A stretch of 64,000 nucleotides of DNA from Perognathus longimembris pacificus. Taxonomy: Eukaryota > Chordata > Mammalia > Rodentia > Heteromyidae. Positions 1 to 11,671 of this stretch are shown here, in pieces. The stretch is from positions 109,089,885 to 109,153,884 of the forward strand of contig NC_063163.1 in the NCBI RefSeq assembly GCF_023159225.1, in the 5' to 3' direction. The notes under the pieces were generated by a model. It had not been told where the DNA came from. It saw only the letters and a program-made list of their open reading frames with translations, and ran no database searches. Numbering within the stretch: position 1 is the stretch's first letter; each line of letters begins with the position of its first letter. The position numbers and the translations under genes were made by a program.

Positions 1-1712
1 CACATATTTCAGCAACTCGCTCTGAAATGCAATCCACTCTCGATCAAGCCCTGCATGTGCCTGTATGCTTGTGAATTCTGTTCTGCCATCCCTTCTCCCC
101 TCAACCCCACCAAACCCTTCAGATAATCACTCTGTGTCCCACGCTTAGAGATCTCACAGTCTATCACCAGAGCCCTCTCTTGTTGATATTCACCTGACAC
201 CTCACTCTGTGCTTATCTTCACCCCAACTGGAGCAACTTCATCCTCAGCACGTGGACTCCATCTCAACTCATTGGAAGGAAGTTCCAAGCCCAGCACACT
301 ACATTGCCTTTCTTTCCCGAGTCCTCGCCTCCCCTTTTGGTTTGTTTGTCTCTTCCAAGCTACTGAAAAAGTGTTTTCCTCTAGACCTTGAAAAATATTT
401 TCTTGATTCTAATCTTCTCTCTAGGCAGTATTTCAAAATAAAATGGTGGCCTCTTCACATATGCATGTTGAAACACTTTACTCTTCCTGTTGGCTGCAAT
501 TTTGATTCAGTCTTTATCTTCAACCATGAGGTATTCACTTCCCTAGTTTGATGAAAAAACTCATTACGATTTGTAACAGTCTCTGAATGGCCAGTGAACC
601 TCTCCTAGCCATTGCTTTATGTGACCTCTGCCTCATATTTAACATCCTTGATGATTCCCTGGTTGACCATCTCTCCTCTTGGCTTTTGTGATATTATGCT
701 CTGCTGGTCTCTGTCTGTCTGTCTCTCCCCCACCCCATTTCTTCTCTGTATTCATTTCTTTTAGTGCCTTTTCACATAATGTCTACTAGGAATTCTGAGG
801 TTCCATACTTGGCACCTGAGTAGATTCATTGAGTTCCTTGGCTTGTACAATTATTTATACATGAGTGAATGCTGACTCTACATTCTAGGCCAGGAAATCT
901 TTGTTGAGAAGCAGATTATTCTGCCAAATTCCCTCTGGCTGCTTCTTCTCACTGGATGTCTTACAAGCTCCTCAGACTCAGTGTCCAAAGTGTTACTCAT
1001 CCATTTCCCAACAAAACCTGCTCCTTCCCTTGTGTCCCTTTTCCTGGAGAAATACCACACAACACACTCACCTATGGGTGTGGGATACACCAGAAGTCAT
1101 GCAGAAATAGCCCCCAATTGGTTACTAAACCCATCCAATTACACTTTCTTAATCTTTAAAACCTAGGTCCTCAAATCTATGTTTTGACTCAAGTTTATCA
1201 CACTTTTTCTGGATTGCTCTGAAAGTCCCCTAAGTGGTCTGTGTCCATTCTTGGCTCATTATTACCTCTTCTCCATTGACCTGCCATTATTGGTCTTCAA
1301 AAGCCAAAGCAAAGCAGAAAGCAATAAACTATCCACGTATCTTCCAAGGCCCAAATCTCTCACAGGATCTGAACACTCTCTGTCCTTTAATAAATATATT
1401 AAAATCTTCATAATCTGGCTCTTGTCTTCTTCCCTAATACCATTTCCATGCAGACCCTCAGTCCACAGTGTTTCAGAATGATTTCATAAGTTAATAGCAC
1501 TCTTAAATTTGTGTGGGCTGTTTTCTTTTGTGGGCACTTTCTCCTGGCTCTTTCCCATTCTGCTAGTAACTCTTTCTCATCATTTAGAACACAAATGCAG
1601 TCACTCCCTTTGACGAGCATCATTAGGTGTGATAAAGATGTTCCCTTCCTCTAGAGTACATACAGATTTTTACACTTCTTTTCAGAGTGAAGACAAGATA
1701 ATCCTCTGATCT
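1..1712. other. PDGFD intron 3, no recognisable element
   Basis: Pyrimidine-rich, AT-rich single-copy-looking sequence. The short open frames have no recognisable domains. Nothing annotatable is seen. Confidence 0.6.
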
Positions 1713-1772
1713 GAACTCGGGGCCTTGTGCTTACTGGGCAGGGGCTCTGCTGTTTCAGTCCCACCTCCAGCC
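1713..1772 (-). repeat. Diverged ID-type SINE monomer
   Basis: Antisense to ID/tRNA-Ala: gaactcggggccttgtgctt through to cccacctccagcc. It is old, with many substitutions and no visible TSD. Confidence 0.5.
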
Positions 1773-1799
1773 ACTTTTGCTCTGATTCATTTTAAGATA

Positions 1800-2019
1800 A
1801 GGTTTTATCTTTTTTGGGGGGGGGACATGGGCCAGCCTATACTCAATCCCCTGTTTAAGCTTTCTGTGTAGCTCGGATGAAAAATCTGTACCACAGAGAC
1901 CAGATTTTCCTATTGATTTAGGGCCTCATGAGCATCTGTGCGGGGCCCAGAACCACAATCCTTATGATTCTCTTAGCTTCCTAAGAATCTGGGAATAAGT
2001 ATGAGCCACTAGTGCCCAA
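1800..2019 (-). repeat. Diverged B1-like SINE remnant(s)
   Basis: The right part (1935-2019) matches antisense B1 (aaccacaatcctta, ttagcttcctaag, tatgagccactagtgccca). The left part is more degraded and holds a G9 run at 1816-1825. Confidence 0.45.
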
Positions 2020-2526
2020 ATAAGACTTTTTCAACTTTTCATTAACTTTCAAGCTAAATTTTTGTTTTGATAAGACTTTTTATTAGTATAAATTAGCTAT
2101 ATTTGTAATGTATATTGTAATATATCTATATTTCATATAGTTATACATCTATATAAAATATATATTTATAATATATATTTGTAATATTTGTATGCAAGTT
2201 ACCTGATCAAATTCACCCCTACTACAACTTTTCCTCATTTCCCACTCACTTCTTCAAACAACTTTAAATTCATACATATACTTTTAAGACATATAAAGTA
2301 TTTGACCATATGTGCTTCCATTTGCCCTATTGTTCTTCCTCTCTCCCATCCCAATGAAGCATGTTGTACCTTTATGTCATTCACTATCTTTAGTGTATAT
2401 TGACTATATGAAGGGTTGTACCATGGTGTTTTACACGCAGACACAAATACAGAGTCTGGGATATAACAGATTCTCAATAATGCCTTAAGGAATAAATGGA
2501 CTCTTAGGAACCACTGTGACATTTTT

Positions 2527-2757
2527 CATCCTCAAATTCTTTTTTTTTTTTTGGCCAGTCCTGGGCCTTGGACTCAGGGCCTGAGCACTGTCCCTGGCTT
2601 CTTCCCGCTCAAGGCTAGCACTCTGCCACTTGAGCCACAGCGCTGCTTCTGGCCATTTTCTGTATATGTGGTGCTGGGGAATCGAACCCAGGGCCTCGTG
2701 TATCCGAGGCAGGCACTCTTGCCACTAGGCTATATCCCCAGCCATCCTCAAATTCTT
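2527..2757 (-). mobile_element. IDL-Geo SINE with 15-bp TSD
   Basis: Antisense copy: T-run, right Geo module (ggccagtcctgggccttgga), then the ID-like left monomer ending ccccagc. It is flanked by the perfect direct repeat catcctcaaattctt (2527-2541 and 2743-2757). This is a young, full-length insertion. Confidence 0.9.
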
Positions 2758-2775
2758 AATAAAAACTCACTATCA

Positions 2776-2999
2776 CTAGGTGCTGGTGGCTCCCACCTGT
2801 AACCCTAGCTCCTCAGGAGGCTGAGGTTCGAAGCCAGCCCAGGCAGAAAAGTCTGTGAGACTCTTATCTCTAACAAACTACTCAGAAAAGTCCAGAAGTG
2901 GTGCTGTGGTAGAGTACTAGCCTTGAGTACAAAGAGGCTCAGTGACAGCACTCAGGCCCTGAGTTCAAGCCCCAGGACTGGCAAAAAACAAAAACAAAA
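2776..2999 (+). mobile_element. B1-Geo composite SINE
   Basis: The left half is 7SL/B1-like (ggtgctggtggctcccacct, ctcaggaggctgagg). The right half is the same Geo module as in IDL-Geo (ccagaagtggtgctgtgg to ccccaggactggc). It ends in an A-rich tail. Confidence 0.75.
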
Positions 3000-4338
3000 A
3001 ACATCATTAGCTGGGAATTTAATTAATAAATTTCAATATCATATTTCCATTTGGTTAACTGAATTCATTTCATATCATTGGCTTGAAGATAAAGATTGGC
3101 TTATGGGTTAATATTATTTCTATTCTTACATACCACTTTCTTGTAGGAAAAACCCCCCACAGCATTTAGTTTTATCTCAAAGGTGTTTTACCTCTGGGTA
3201 AACTGTTGAGATGGCATCCTAACATGAATGTTAAGAAGGTCATGTCGCAGGTGACTAATTCAATTATTTTAAGGATGTTTGAAAAGATGTTTTCTCTATG
3301 ATCATGTTCTTTTCTATATGATATTTATCCCTTCAGGGGAATACACTATTGAAATTTATATGCTCAAATGATTCTCTTCAACTCAGCTCTCTTAACAGGA
3401 TCAATGTCTTGTGGTTTATGATGAAAAAATATAGGCTCAAGTAGAAATAAAATTCTCTGACAAAACAACATACTGTTGATTATCATACCAGTTCTAGGGG
3501 TAGATAAAACTACAGCTTAAATGATATTAAAATAGAAGATCATCTTAGCAGATAGAAGACATTTATATTTACAAAATAAAGACTTAGGACAAATGAAGAA
3601 AAGAGGTGGAAAATGCCGTCAAGAATCTAATATATATCCTAAAAAACTAAGAAGAGTAAGAGGAAAGAGCCTGTAACATGTGCCTTGGATTTAGCAGTCA
3701 GCCAGCAATTCGGCAGAATAAGGTTCTCCCTTCTGCCCGAATACCATGTGGAGTTCTCCATGATTAGTTGTCTACTTGCAAATCTCTTACAGTAGTGAGG
3801 CTCAAACTCAAGTCTTCACCAAACACTGTACCACTGAGTTATTCCACCAGCCCCAGAAGTTTTTCCTAATTTTTCTGCTCTATCTGAAATGTTTTTCTAC
3901 TATATTTTTTCTTGGTGCTCTCTTTCACTTTAATCAAATATTTTCTCATGTCATTGCTTTTCTTTTTCCCCAAGAGATCTCCCTCCTTACCCTACCTGAA
4001 ACAGAGCCCTTTGACCAACTGCCTTCTGGTTTATTCCTCTCGAGAATATTTCTTTCTCTTAAATACTCTTGTACTATTGCCTGGCCTCCTTTTATCTGGA
4101 GTGTGCGCTCGCTGAGGACAAAACAGAAATTCGTTGAACATAAAGTTCCATCACTACATGAGCTGATGGAACTAAGACCAAATAATTCAAAAGATACAAA
4201 GCATGATCAAAAATGTGAAACTACAAGAATAAATTTATAACTTTTTTTGTCTGAAATAAACCACTTGGAACATCAGTAAGGAGTGATTTTCCATGTGGCC
4301 AGTTCTTTTGCACTAAGCTTTCCTATGTGACTTGGGAA
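3000..4338. other. PDGFD intron 3, no recognisable element
   Basis: AT-rich. The 154-codon frame at 3776-4240 has no recognisable domain and looks like a chance open frame. Confidence 0.55.
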
Positions 4339-4482
4339 GACTCTACATTTTTATTGTTATCAAAAAAGTGCTGTGCAGAGGTGTTACAGTTACACAAGTC
4401 AGGTAAAGAGTACATTTCTTATTTTTTTCTCACAACCTCTGCATAAGAGTACATTTCTTTTTGGACAATGTCACCTCTGTGA
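4339..4482 (-). mobile_element. 5'-truncated L1 3' end
   Basis: The reverse complement carries the L1 terminal pattern seen elsewhere in the window: gaggtgacattgtccaaaaa, aatgtactc, cctgacttgtgtaactgtaa, then a diverged cctctgcacagcac and ttgataacaataaaaa. Confidence 0.65.
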
Positions 4483-4732
4483 AGACTCTTGAAGTAAAGT
4501 TTCTTAAACAAATCAATCTGGGTACAAGACAAAGTTTATTATTTAACAGTGAAGAAAGTGTCAGAGAATGCCAGCTTGAAAAAAAAATGAGTTTAGGAGG
4601 CACCAAGTGTGCTTCAAAGAGAGACCAATTCTTACATAGCCCAATTGATTGACAATATTGATTTCTTTGATAAGATGCTTACCTTACCATAGATCCAAAT
4701 CAATCATTTTCCTAACAAGAGACATGAACAGA

Positions 4733-4736
<4 letters not shown>

Positions 4737-4773
<37 letters not shown>

Positions 4774-4787
4774 ATATATATATATAT
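4737..4787. repeat. (TA)n microsatellite
   Basis: A TA run of about 33 bp, interrupted by cataa, then resumed. Confidence 0.95.
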
Positions 4788-4928
4788 TTTTTTTACAACA
4801 TGAGCCATTCATCAGAAGTAACATGTACTGGCTAATACTGAGATGTAAACGACAGACCAACCTTTTGTGGTTATCACTTAGATGTATCTAGTAACAAGGT
4901 TTTCCCTCTGACAAAAGAGGTGATTCAT

Positions 4929-5026
4929 GGGCTGGGAATGTAGCTTAGTGGAAGAGTGCTTGCCTAACATGCATTAAGCCCTGGGTCAGATTCCTCAGCA
5001 CCAATAAATAAATAAATAAATGGGAA
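4929..5026 (+). mobile_element. ID SINE monomer
   Basis: gggctgggaatgtagcttag opens a tRNA-Ala-like body. The B-box-like region is gggtcagattcc, followed by an (AAAT)n tail. No Geo module is attached. Confidence 0.75.
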
Positions 5027-6349
5027 AAAAGAAGAGTAAGTGGAAGGCGAGTATGGGAGGAATGGGTGAGAATGTTGAAGTAGGCAACACTGAACAAGAT
5101 ATATTCTATTTATAAACTGCTTTGTTAAATGACAACTGCTTTGTACATCTACTTAAGGATAATAGTAAAGACGTAGGAATTAGAAAGTAGAGTTACCTGA
5201 CGTAGACAAAGATGTCTGCTCTAAGAATACACACATTACACTTCAGAAAGGGTAAAATATTTGCCTTACAAAGTTTTTAAAAAATATAATAATAACTTGT
5301 TTAACATACATGTATGGGGTACTTGTGGGAATAGATTTACTGGAATATTTTAGATATTCTTTACATGGAAATGTTAGTATTACAGTAGATATACACCATC
5401 TGAGAGTTGAGAGATCATAGAAATTAGTGAAGCAGCTTCTGTAAGGATCAATAATAGATATAAAATGGCTATTACAGCATATCAGCTATCCTGCAGTAGG
5501 GAGCACATGAATCTTATAAAAAAGATGTCTTCACTTCCTTGGTATTGCAGAATCTAGAAATGTAACTGCTTTATCAGAAATTTCAAGAGAAAAAAGTTCT
5601 GCTTTGACACATAGCAAGTGATTAAAAGCTACAAGGAAAATATTAAGATATCTTAAAGGCATCAAAAAAGGCACTGTAGTTTGAAAGTAGAAATCAATTG
5701 TTGACCCGTGCAGTGTATTGATAAATGATGGGAATCAGATTATCAAATCATCCTGCAAGTACTTTAATATATGATTTTGACAAATATAAGAGATATTATA
5801 GAAGAGCTGATTGATTAACAGGCTTGGTAGAAATGACTTAGGAGACAAGATGATAAAAGCTCATTGACTAAAACATTAAGTACTTGATGCACAAGTCTAT
5901 GTAACATTTTTTAGTATATGACTTTCGGGATATGATACAAACTTCTCAGATTTCAAAATACATCACCATGAAGGGAAAGAATTGTTTACTATACTCCCTG
6001 GAGGCATGCCTAGGAGTGAGGGCATGAAATTGAATAAGAGAAAATGTAGGTTCTGTATCTACAAAGTTATCCCAAGAGTGATATCTATTAAACTGTAGAA
6101 TGGCCTTGCAAGGAAGGAGAAGCCATACTCGAAGTCATTTCACACAAGAGTGGACAAAGTATTCAAAGATACACCTGTGGAAAGAAACTTACATGGCTGC
6201 TGAGAGGACAAGCATAATGAATGACTCAACAGAGCTTTTGCTCTCTGCCTTTAGCATCCATCTTTACTGTGTGCATATAGCCATGTCACAGTTTTGATTG
6301 GAAGTCATTTCAATCTTTCTTTTTATTTTTGTAAAAGTCTTTTAGAAAG
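5027..6349. other. PDGFD intron 3, no recognisable element
   Basis: AT-rich sequence with no gene, repeat family or structured RNA that I can support. Confidence 0.55.
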
Positions 6350-6478
6350 CATGGGACGAGGTGACACTGTTCAAAGAGAAATGTACTCATTACCTGACTT
6401 ACATAAATGTAACTCCTTTGTACATCACCTTTAATATATACATATGTACGTCCATATATATGCATGTATATGTGCTCA
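6350..6478 (+). mobile_element. L1 3' end fragment with AT-rich tail
   Basis: gaggtgacactgttcaaaga, aatgtactcattacctgact and tttgtacatcaccttta match the end of the L1 3' UTR. It is followed by a degenerate TACATA-type run. Confidence 0.6.
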
Positions 6479-6530
6479 GGGACAACGCCCAGGCCTAGAG
6501 TTCAAGACCCAGGATGTGCACAAAAAACAA
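6473..6530 (+). repeat. Truncated Geo SINE tail
   Basis: gctcagggacaacgcccagg and gagttcaagacccagg match only the last part of the Geo module. Confidence 0.5.
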
Positions 6531-6590
6531 ATCGAAACACAGTTTGTGAGTTTGTCCAGGAGGATTTTCATGACTATAAAAGTCAAGCAT

Positions 6591-6818
6591 AGCCAGACAC
6601 CAGTGGCTCACTCCTATAATCCTACCTACTCACGAGGCTGAGATCTGAGGATTGTGGTTCAAACCCAGCCCAGACAGAAAAGTCCCGGTGAGACTCATCT
6701 CCAATTAACCACTCAAAATCAGAAGTGGAGCTGTGGCTCGGAGTGGTAGAGTGCTAGCCTTGAGCAAAAGTGCTCAAGGATAGTGACCAGGCTCTCCGTT
6801 CAAGCCCTTGGACCATCA
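6591..6818 (+). mobile_element. B1-Geo composite SINE
   Basis: B1-like left half (agacaccagtggctcactcc, gaggctgagatctgagg) joined to the Geo right half (cagaagtggagctgtggctc). It is moderately diverged. Confidence 0.7.
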
Positions 6819-8269
6819 TCACCAACAACTAAAAGCATATTTTGAATTGTAAGTCCAAAATGGGAGATGAAAGATGTTAACATTTGTATTCACCCCGTTT
6901 AAAAATAATGTCACAACTAAGATCAGGAAGAAACCAGTTATAAAACTCTAATTATGACCACATCCAATAAAAAGAAATATAGGGGGCTTGAGGAAGATGG
7001 TGAAGGCTCAGCTGAGATCTAAATGAGCTCTCTCCAAGAAATCAGTTTTTGCATTCCAGCAAAAAGTCCACGGCTGGAAAATCACACCAAGTGAGCCCTA
7101 AAAGTCCAGAGAATTCTGCCCAGAGAGGAAACGTGCAGGCAGCCTGCTTAAGAAGACAGCTTTGGGCACATGCTGGTGGTTCCCGTGGTGGTGGTGGCGG
7201 CAGCCCACGGTGGCAAGATGGAGCCAGAACGAAGGCGCCAGAGGCAGAGCGCGCGCGTGGCTTGCCACTCACCTGCGGCGTGACCTGGACGACGACGGGG
7301 TGCGCGAATCCACACGCTGCGGGCCACAGACTGGCGCCGATCACCGACAGGCCCGAGAACCAAAGGAAAGCGCGCGTCGCCCACCCAAAGCACACCCTCA
7401 CGCCTTCCCACACAGCAGCACGTGGAAGGCAGCCCCCTCCGCTGCCCCCCGAGAAGAGTGCCATCTCTGATGCTGGCACAGCCCTGCCAGAGCAGCTAAG
7501 CAAGTAAGCGGGCAGGAGAAGCAGCAGCAGCCACGGCGCGCTGCGCGGTTCCAACTGGGCCCTGGAATCTGAGCAGCGCGGGTCAGCAGGAAGCGGTGGC
7601 TTCTCCCAGGGCGGGACCACGGGCTTTACCTGGGGGGCCCAGCCAGAGGCAGCCCCGCCCCTCTGCGGGGAAGGAAGACATCCCATTCGCATCACACAGC
7701 CAGACAGGCAGCCTCGGGGGGGCTCCAGGTGTTCAACAGCCCAAACGGTGTCAAACCTCACTGGCACATCACAAACACATAAAAAACTGGACAGGCTGTA
7801 AAAGCTGAGGGCGGCTCCAGGTTGGGCCAAAGGAAAGTAGCAAGAGCCTGGCACCTGGGGGCGGGGGGGGGGGGGGAAAGCCATTGAATCCAGACAGGCC
7901 ACAACCCCACCCAACTCAAGCTCCCTGGCAGCAAGCACAGGCTAGGAAACCAGCCCGTTCCTCCCTGGATGACACACACAACGCAGATCGCTCTGCCCCT
8001 AACGTTAGTCTGAGAGGAGGGACACAAAGACCCCAAGGCTGTAAACAAGAACTTTTTTTGTTCTGCCCAATCAAACAAACTGATGGATTGGAGAAGCCAA
8101 CCAAGCGTTAAGGAAAACTGACCACCACAAGAAAACCAAAGGCGTAATCAAGAAACTGGATAGCCGACATAGGGGACACACAAGATCCCCCCAATAAAAT
8201 GAAGAATTTTTTTCCTAATTATAATTTAATTTTTTTCTATTTTTAAATTATTATTATTTCCCCCCCCCC

Positions 8270-8448
8270 TTTTTTTTTGGCCAGTCCTGGGGCTTGGACT
8301 CAGGGCCTGAGCACTGTCCCTGGCTTCTTTTTGCTTGAGTCACAGCGCCACTTCTGGCTGTTTTCTGTATATGTGGTGCTGGGGAATTGAACCCAGGGCC
8401 TCATGTATAAGAGGCAAGCACTCTTGCCACTAGGCCATATCCCCAGCC
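8270..8448 (-). mobile_element. IDL-Geo SINE, internally deleted
   Basis: Antisense Geo plus ID halves inserted in the L1 5' UTR. About 21 bp is missing from the Geo module, between gctcaag and caaaaagaag in sense. It is preceded by C10 and T9 runs. Confidence 0.85.
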
Positions 8449-8580
8449 CTATTATTTTCTTTTACTTCTTTTCTTTCTGTTTTTTTTTTTCCTCTTTTCT
8501 CTTCCCTATTCTGTTTAACTGTGCGCATACTTAATTCAGAGTATAAATTGATTACTCAATCCTCTATTGTGCAACTTTAA

Positions 8581-8776
8581 TATATATATATATATATATA
8601 TTTTTTTTGCCAGTCCTGGACCTGGGCACTGCCCCTGAACTTCTTTTGCTCAAGGATAGCACTCCACCATTTGAGCTAAAGTGCCACTTTTTTTTCTTTA
8701 TGTGGTACTGAGGAATCAAACCCAGCACTTCATGCATATTAGGCCAGCACTCTACACTAAGCCACATTCCCAGCCC
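8581..8776 (-). mobile_element. Older IDL-Geo SINE with (TA)n tail
   Basis: Diverged antisense copy (gccagtcctggacctgggca to ccacattcccagcccc). Its tail end abuts a (TA)10 run at 8581-8601. Confidence 0.75.
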
Positions 8777-9690
8777 CAATCTTAGTAATTTTAATTTTAG
8801 TATTATTACTTATGTATAATTTTTAACTTTTATTTCTATTTTATGTATTTTTTTCTTTTCTTGTTTTATTTTTTTCCTCTCTTTTTTCTTTTTCTGAATT
8901 TAGGTCTTAGTTTTCTTCTGTTCCCTTCCTTCTCTATTACATTCTACTCTGATTCTCTCCTTCCATTTCTCATTACATATCTTAATGTTTTCTCTAATTT
9001 CATCTCAACCCATTTCCTCTATTTCTAGCCCTCCATTTCTATGCTTCCTTTAATCTGTTGATTCCTAGTTGTGTGTCACTGAGCTAGATATTATATCTGT
9101 ATTCATTGTGTCTGTGCCAAAAGGGCCCATTGTGTTATTCTTGTGATCAAAATCATCTTAAAGCTCATTACAGATTAGTTCAATGATTACAACTATATAT
9201 AATCACCACACCTGAAACTCAATACCCCTCCCCAACAAAGAAGAACAGAGATAGAGAGGGGAATAACTATCTATGAATTAGAATCTCTAAAATTGGTGCA
9301 AATACAGGGCCCTGGGTTGGATTTTTGTCTTAAAACTGTGTTCTATGGTGGTATTGGATCTACTTACATATCCAAAAAAGGAGAGACAGAATGAAAACAC
9401 CTATCTTTGATGGTGAACCTCCAGTGTCTATGCAACTACAGGGTTCTAGGTTGGTGCTAGTTGGATTTGGACTTGCTCTCCTTTCCAAATGGGCAGAACA
9501 AGCCAGAGAAACACAAGAAAAAATGGCAAGTCAAGGAACCGCCAACTCCTACTCCAAATAAACAGGCAACAGAGAAGTCAATAAAAAACTTATAGGATAG
9601 TTCTCAAAATGCTCTACAAACACTATTGGTAAACATGCTGAATGAAAAGACTGAAGGCTTGCATATGGCTATACATGAGTTTGACTTAAA

Positions 9691-10794
9691 CTGGTAGCCG
9701 TTCAACGGTCGTGGGAGAACTAAAACTTTCAGATTTTATTTTTGCTACAAATTAGGATTTAATTTTGGTATAAATTAATTTTTCCTAGGAATCTTTCCTT
9801 TTAACTACTCACCATTATGCAATTTCTCCATCTTTTATTGAAAACCATTATTTTACTTATGAGCATTTATTAATACCAATTTTCTTTTATATGACAGTTT
9901 ATGAGAAATGAATTAAAAACAATGTTCATAAAGGGAAGATATATTTGAGACTCTGTACACTGAAAACAGCTGCTTGATTACTTATATATTAAATTTGGAG
10001 ATGATGGACATATATGAAATAAAATAGCTAGACAAAAATTTCTTTTAGATTTCACCACTGCCAATGCACAAAAACCTAGCACATTATCTCTGTTTAAATT
10101 TTAATATTTCAGCCCATGTGTAAGATTGATTTAACCCTAATAAAAAGTTCTTATATGGTACAGTTGTTTCCTATTCCAAAATACCCTATCAGTGAACACT
10201 TCAATTGCAATATGGAGCACACTCCAGATACTTGGTTAACCCTATCTACTTCACATGGCCCACTTGGCAAATATCAACAGGATGATAATAAGTACAGAGC
10301 ATATTTACAGTGGATCTTGGGAAAGGGCTAAAAGAGCAGACAGTGGTGGTGAGATGGGGGTGAAGGTTGTGGTTTGTATGGATTTCTCTCTATGTTGCCC
10401 TACTTCATGAACTCCTGGTCCCTTCCCTCATTGCTTAAATCCTAAGTCTTAAATGCCATTCATTTGTTCATTTCTGGTATGCTTTTCTCCTTCAGCTTCT
10501 CTCTCTAAAACACTCTAGGAAGTCACCAGGTTACCTTTGGGCAGTTTCATGGCTGGGAGCAGGGTTTGTCAGAGCCTGAACGCTTGACACTGCTGAGGTG
10601 CGGCAGCAGGGAATTGAACAACCTTGAATGCTGACTACAATTCCTCATCTCCACCCACTGGATGCCAAGAGCACCCTTCTTTCTAGATGTCACAATGAAA
10701 AAGATGTTTTTCAATATGATTCAATATCTTGGAGTGAGGAGGGAGAAAATCAGCAGTGCGTCATGAGACTTTTATCTTCAGTGAACCACCAAAA
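9691..10794. other. PDGFD intron 3, no recognisable element
   Basis: AT-rich, apparently single copy. Nothing annotatable is seen. Confidence 0.5.
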
Positions 10795-10900
10795 GGCTGG
10801 AAGTGGTAGAGCTGCGGCTCAGGTGCTAGAGCACTAGTCTGAAGTTAACAAAAGCTCAGAAACAGAGCCCAGACGCTTAGTTTGAACCCCAGGATTGTGG
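10795..10900 (+). repeat. Solitary Geo module
   Basis: ggctggaagtggtagagctg through gtttgaaccccaggattg is the Geo half without an ID or B1 partner. It is immediately followed by a CA microsatellite. Confidence 0.6.
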
Positions 10901-10904
10901 TTGT

Positions 10905-10910
<6 letters not shown>

Positions 10911-10954
<44 letters not shown>
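10911..10954. repeat. (CA)22 microsatellite
   Basis: Uninterrupted CA run at the 3' end of the preceding Geo module. Confidence 0.95.
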
Positions 10955-10956
<2 letters not shown>

Positions 10957-11081
10957 GGCTAATGCCCAGTCCAAACAACAGAAGGCAGTCATCACCCCTA
11001 TTGAGTGTGCTGGAGCCATTACCACAGGTATTCAGATCTTCCAATGTGGGGAAGAAGGTTGGTACTGTATAGCAAGCGCTT

Positions 11082-11671
11082 CTTGGAAAAAATTATTCTA
11101 AGTGAAGTGAGCCAGACCCAAAGAAACATGGACTCTATGGTCTCCCTCATAGGGAATAATTAGCACAGGTTTAGGCTAGTCACAGCAGAGGATCACAAGA
11201 GCCTAAAAGCTTTGCCTTTATGAATGCATAAGATGATGGTAAATGAAATGAACTTCATGTTATGGAAACGACTGCTTTATCACTGTTGTAATCACTTTCA
11301 ACATGTGAAATCGTAGCTTCTATTGTTGATGATCCTCTTGTATCCCCTTCCTGTTGTTGTACCCCCACTATCACTGTATCTTATCTGAGTACATTGGACA
11401 CTGTATATGTTGGTATTAGAACTAGGGAAATGAAAGGGAATATCAAAATCAAGAGACAAAGGATAAAAAGACAAACTACTACAAAAGCAATATTTGCAAA
11501 ACCATTTGGTGTAAACCAACTGAACAACTCATGGGGGAAAGGGAAAAGGGGAGGGGGAATGAGGAAGGAAGGAGGTAGCAAACAGTACAAGAAATGTACG
11601 TACGTAAGGCCTAATGTATGCAAGTATAACCTCTCTGTACATCACTTTGACAATAAAAAAGAAAAAAAAAC
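11082..11671 (+). mobile_element. L1 3' UTR, 5'-truncated
   Basis: Starts ttggaaaaaattattctaag and agtgaagtgagccagaccc. It includes the G-rich 3' UTR tract (11533-11578) and ends acatcactttgacaataaaa, with AATAAA at 11652 and an A-rich tail. Confidence 0.8.

Larger units (their letters stand above)
6982..9690 (+). mobile_element. L1 5' UTR plus start of ORF1 (5' portion only)
   Basis: It opens gggggcttgaggaagatggt, like the YY1-bearing start of mammalian L1s. About 1.1 kb is G+C- and CpG-rich (to about 8110). A long T- and CT-rich tract follows, then the junction to ORF1 near 9520 (aaaatggcaagtcaaggaac), where the frame meets a stop after 12 codons. Similarity to L1 ends near 9690, so RT and 3' UTR are absent. 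Two IDL-Geo SINEs interrupt it. The assignment rests on composition and landmarks rather than alignment. The alternative is an unrelated CpG island. Confidence 0.6.

Noticed and set aside
3776..4240. 154-codon plus-strand frame
   Set aside because: No recognisable domain, no splice context, AT-rich intron.
7042..7938. 298-codon minus-strand open frame in GC-rich DNA
   Set aside because: It is Pro/Ser/Cys-rich with no domain and lies in CpG-rich sequence that I read as an L1 5' UTR; low stop density follows from composition.
10834..11101. Opposed open frames through the CA repeat
   Set aside because: Translations are His-Thr and Val-Cys repeats from the microsatellite.
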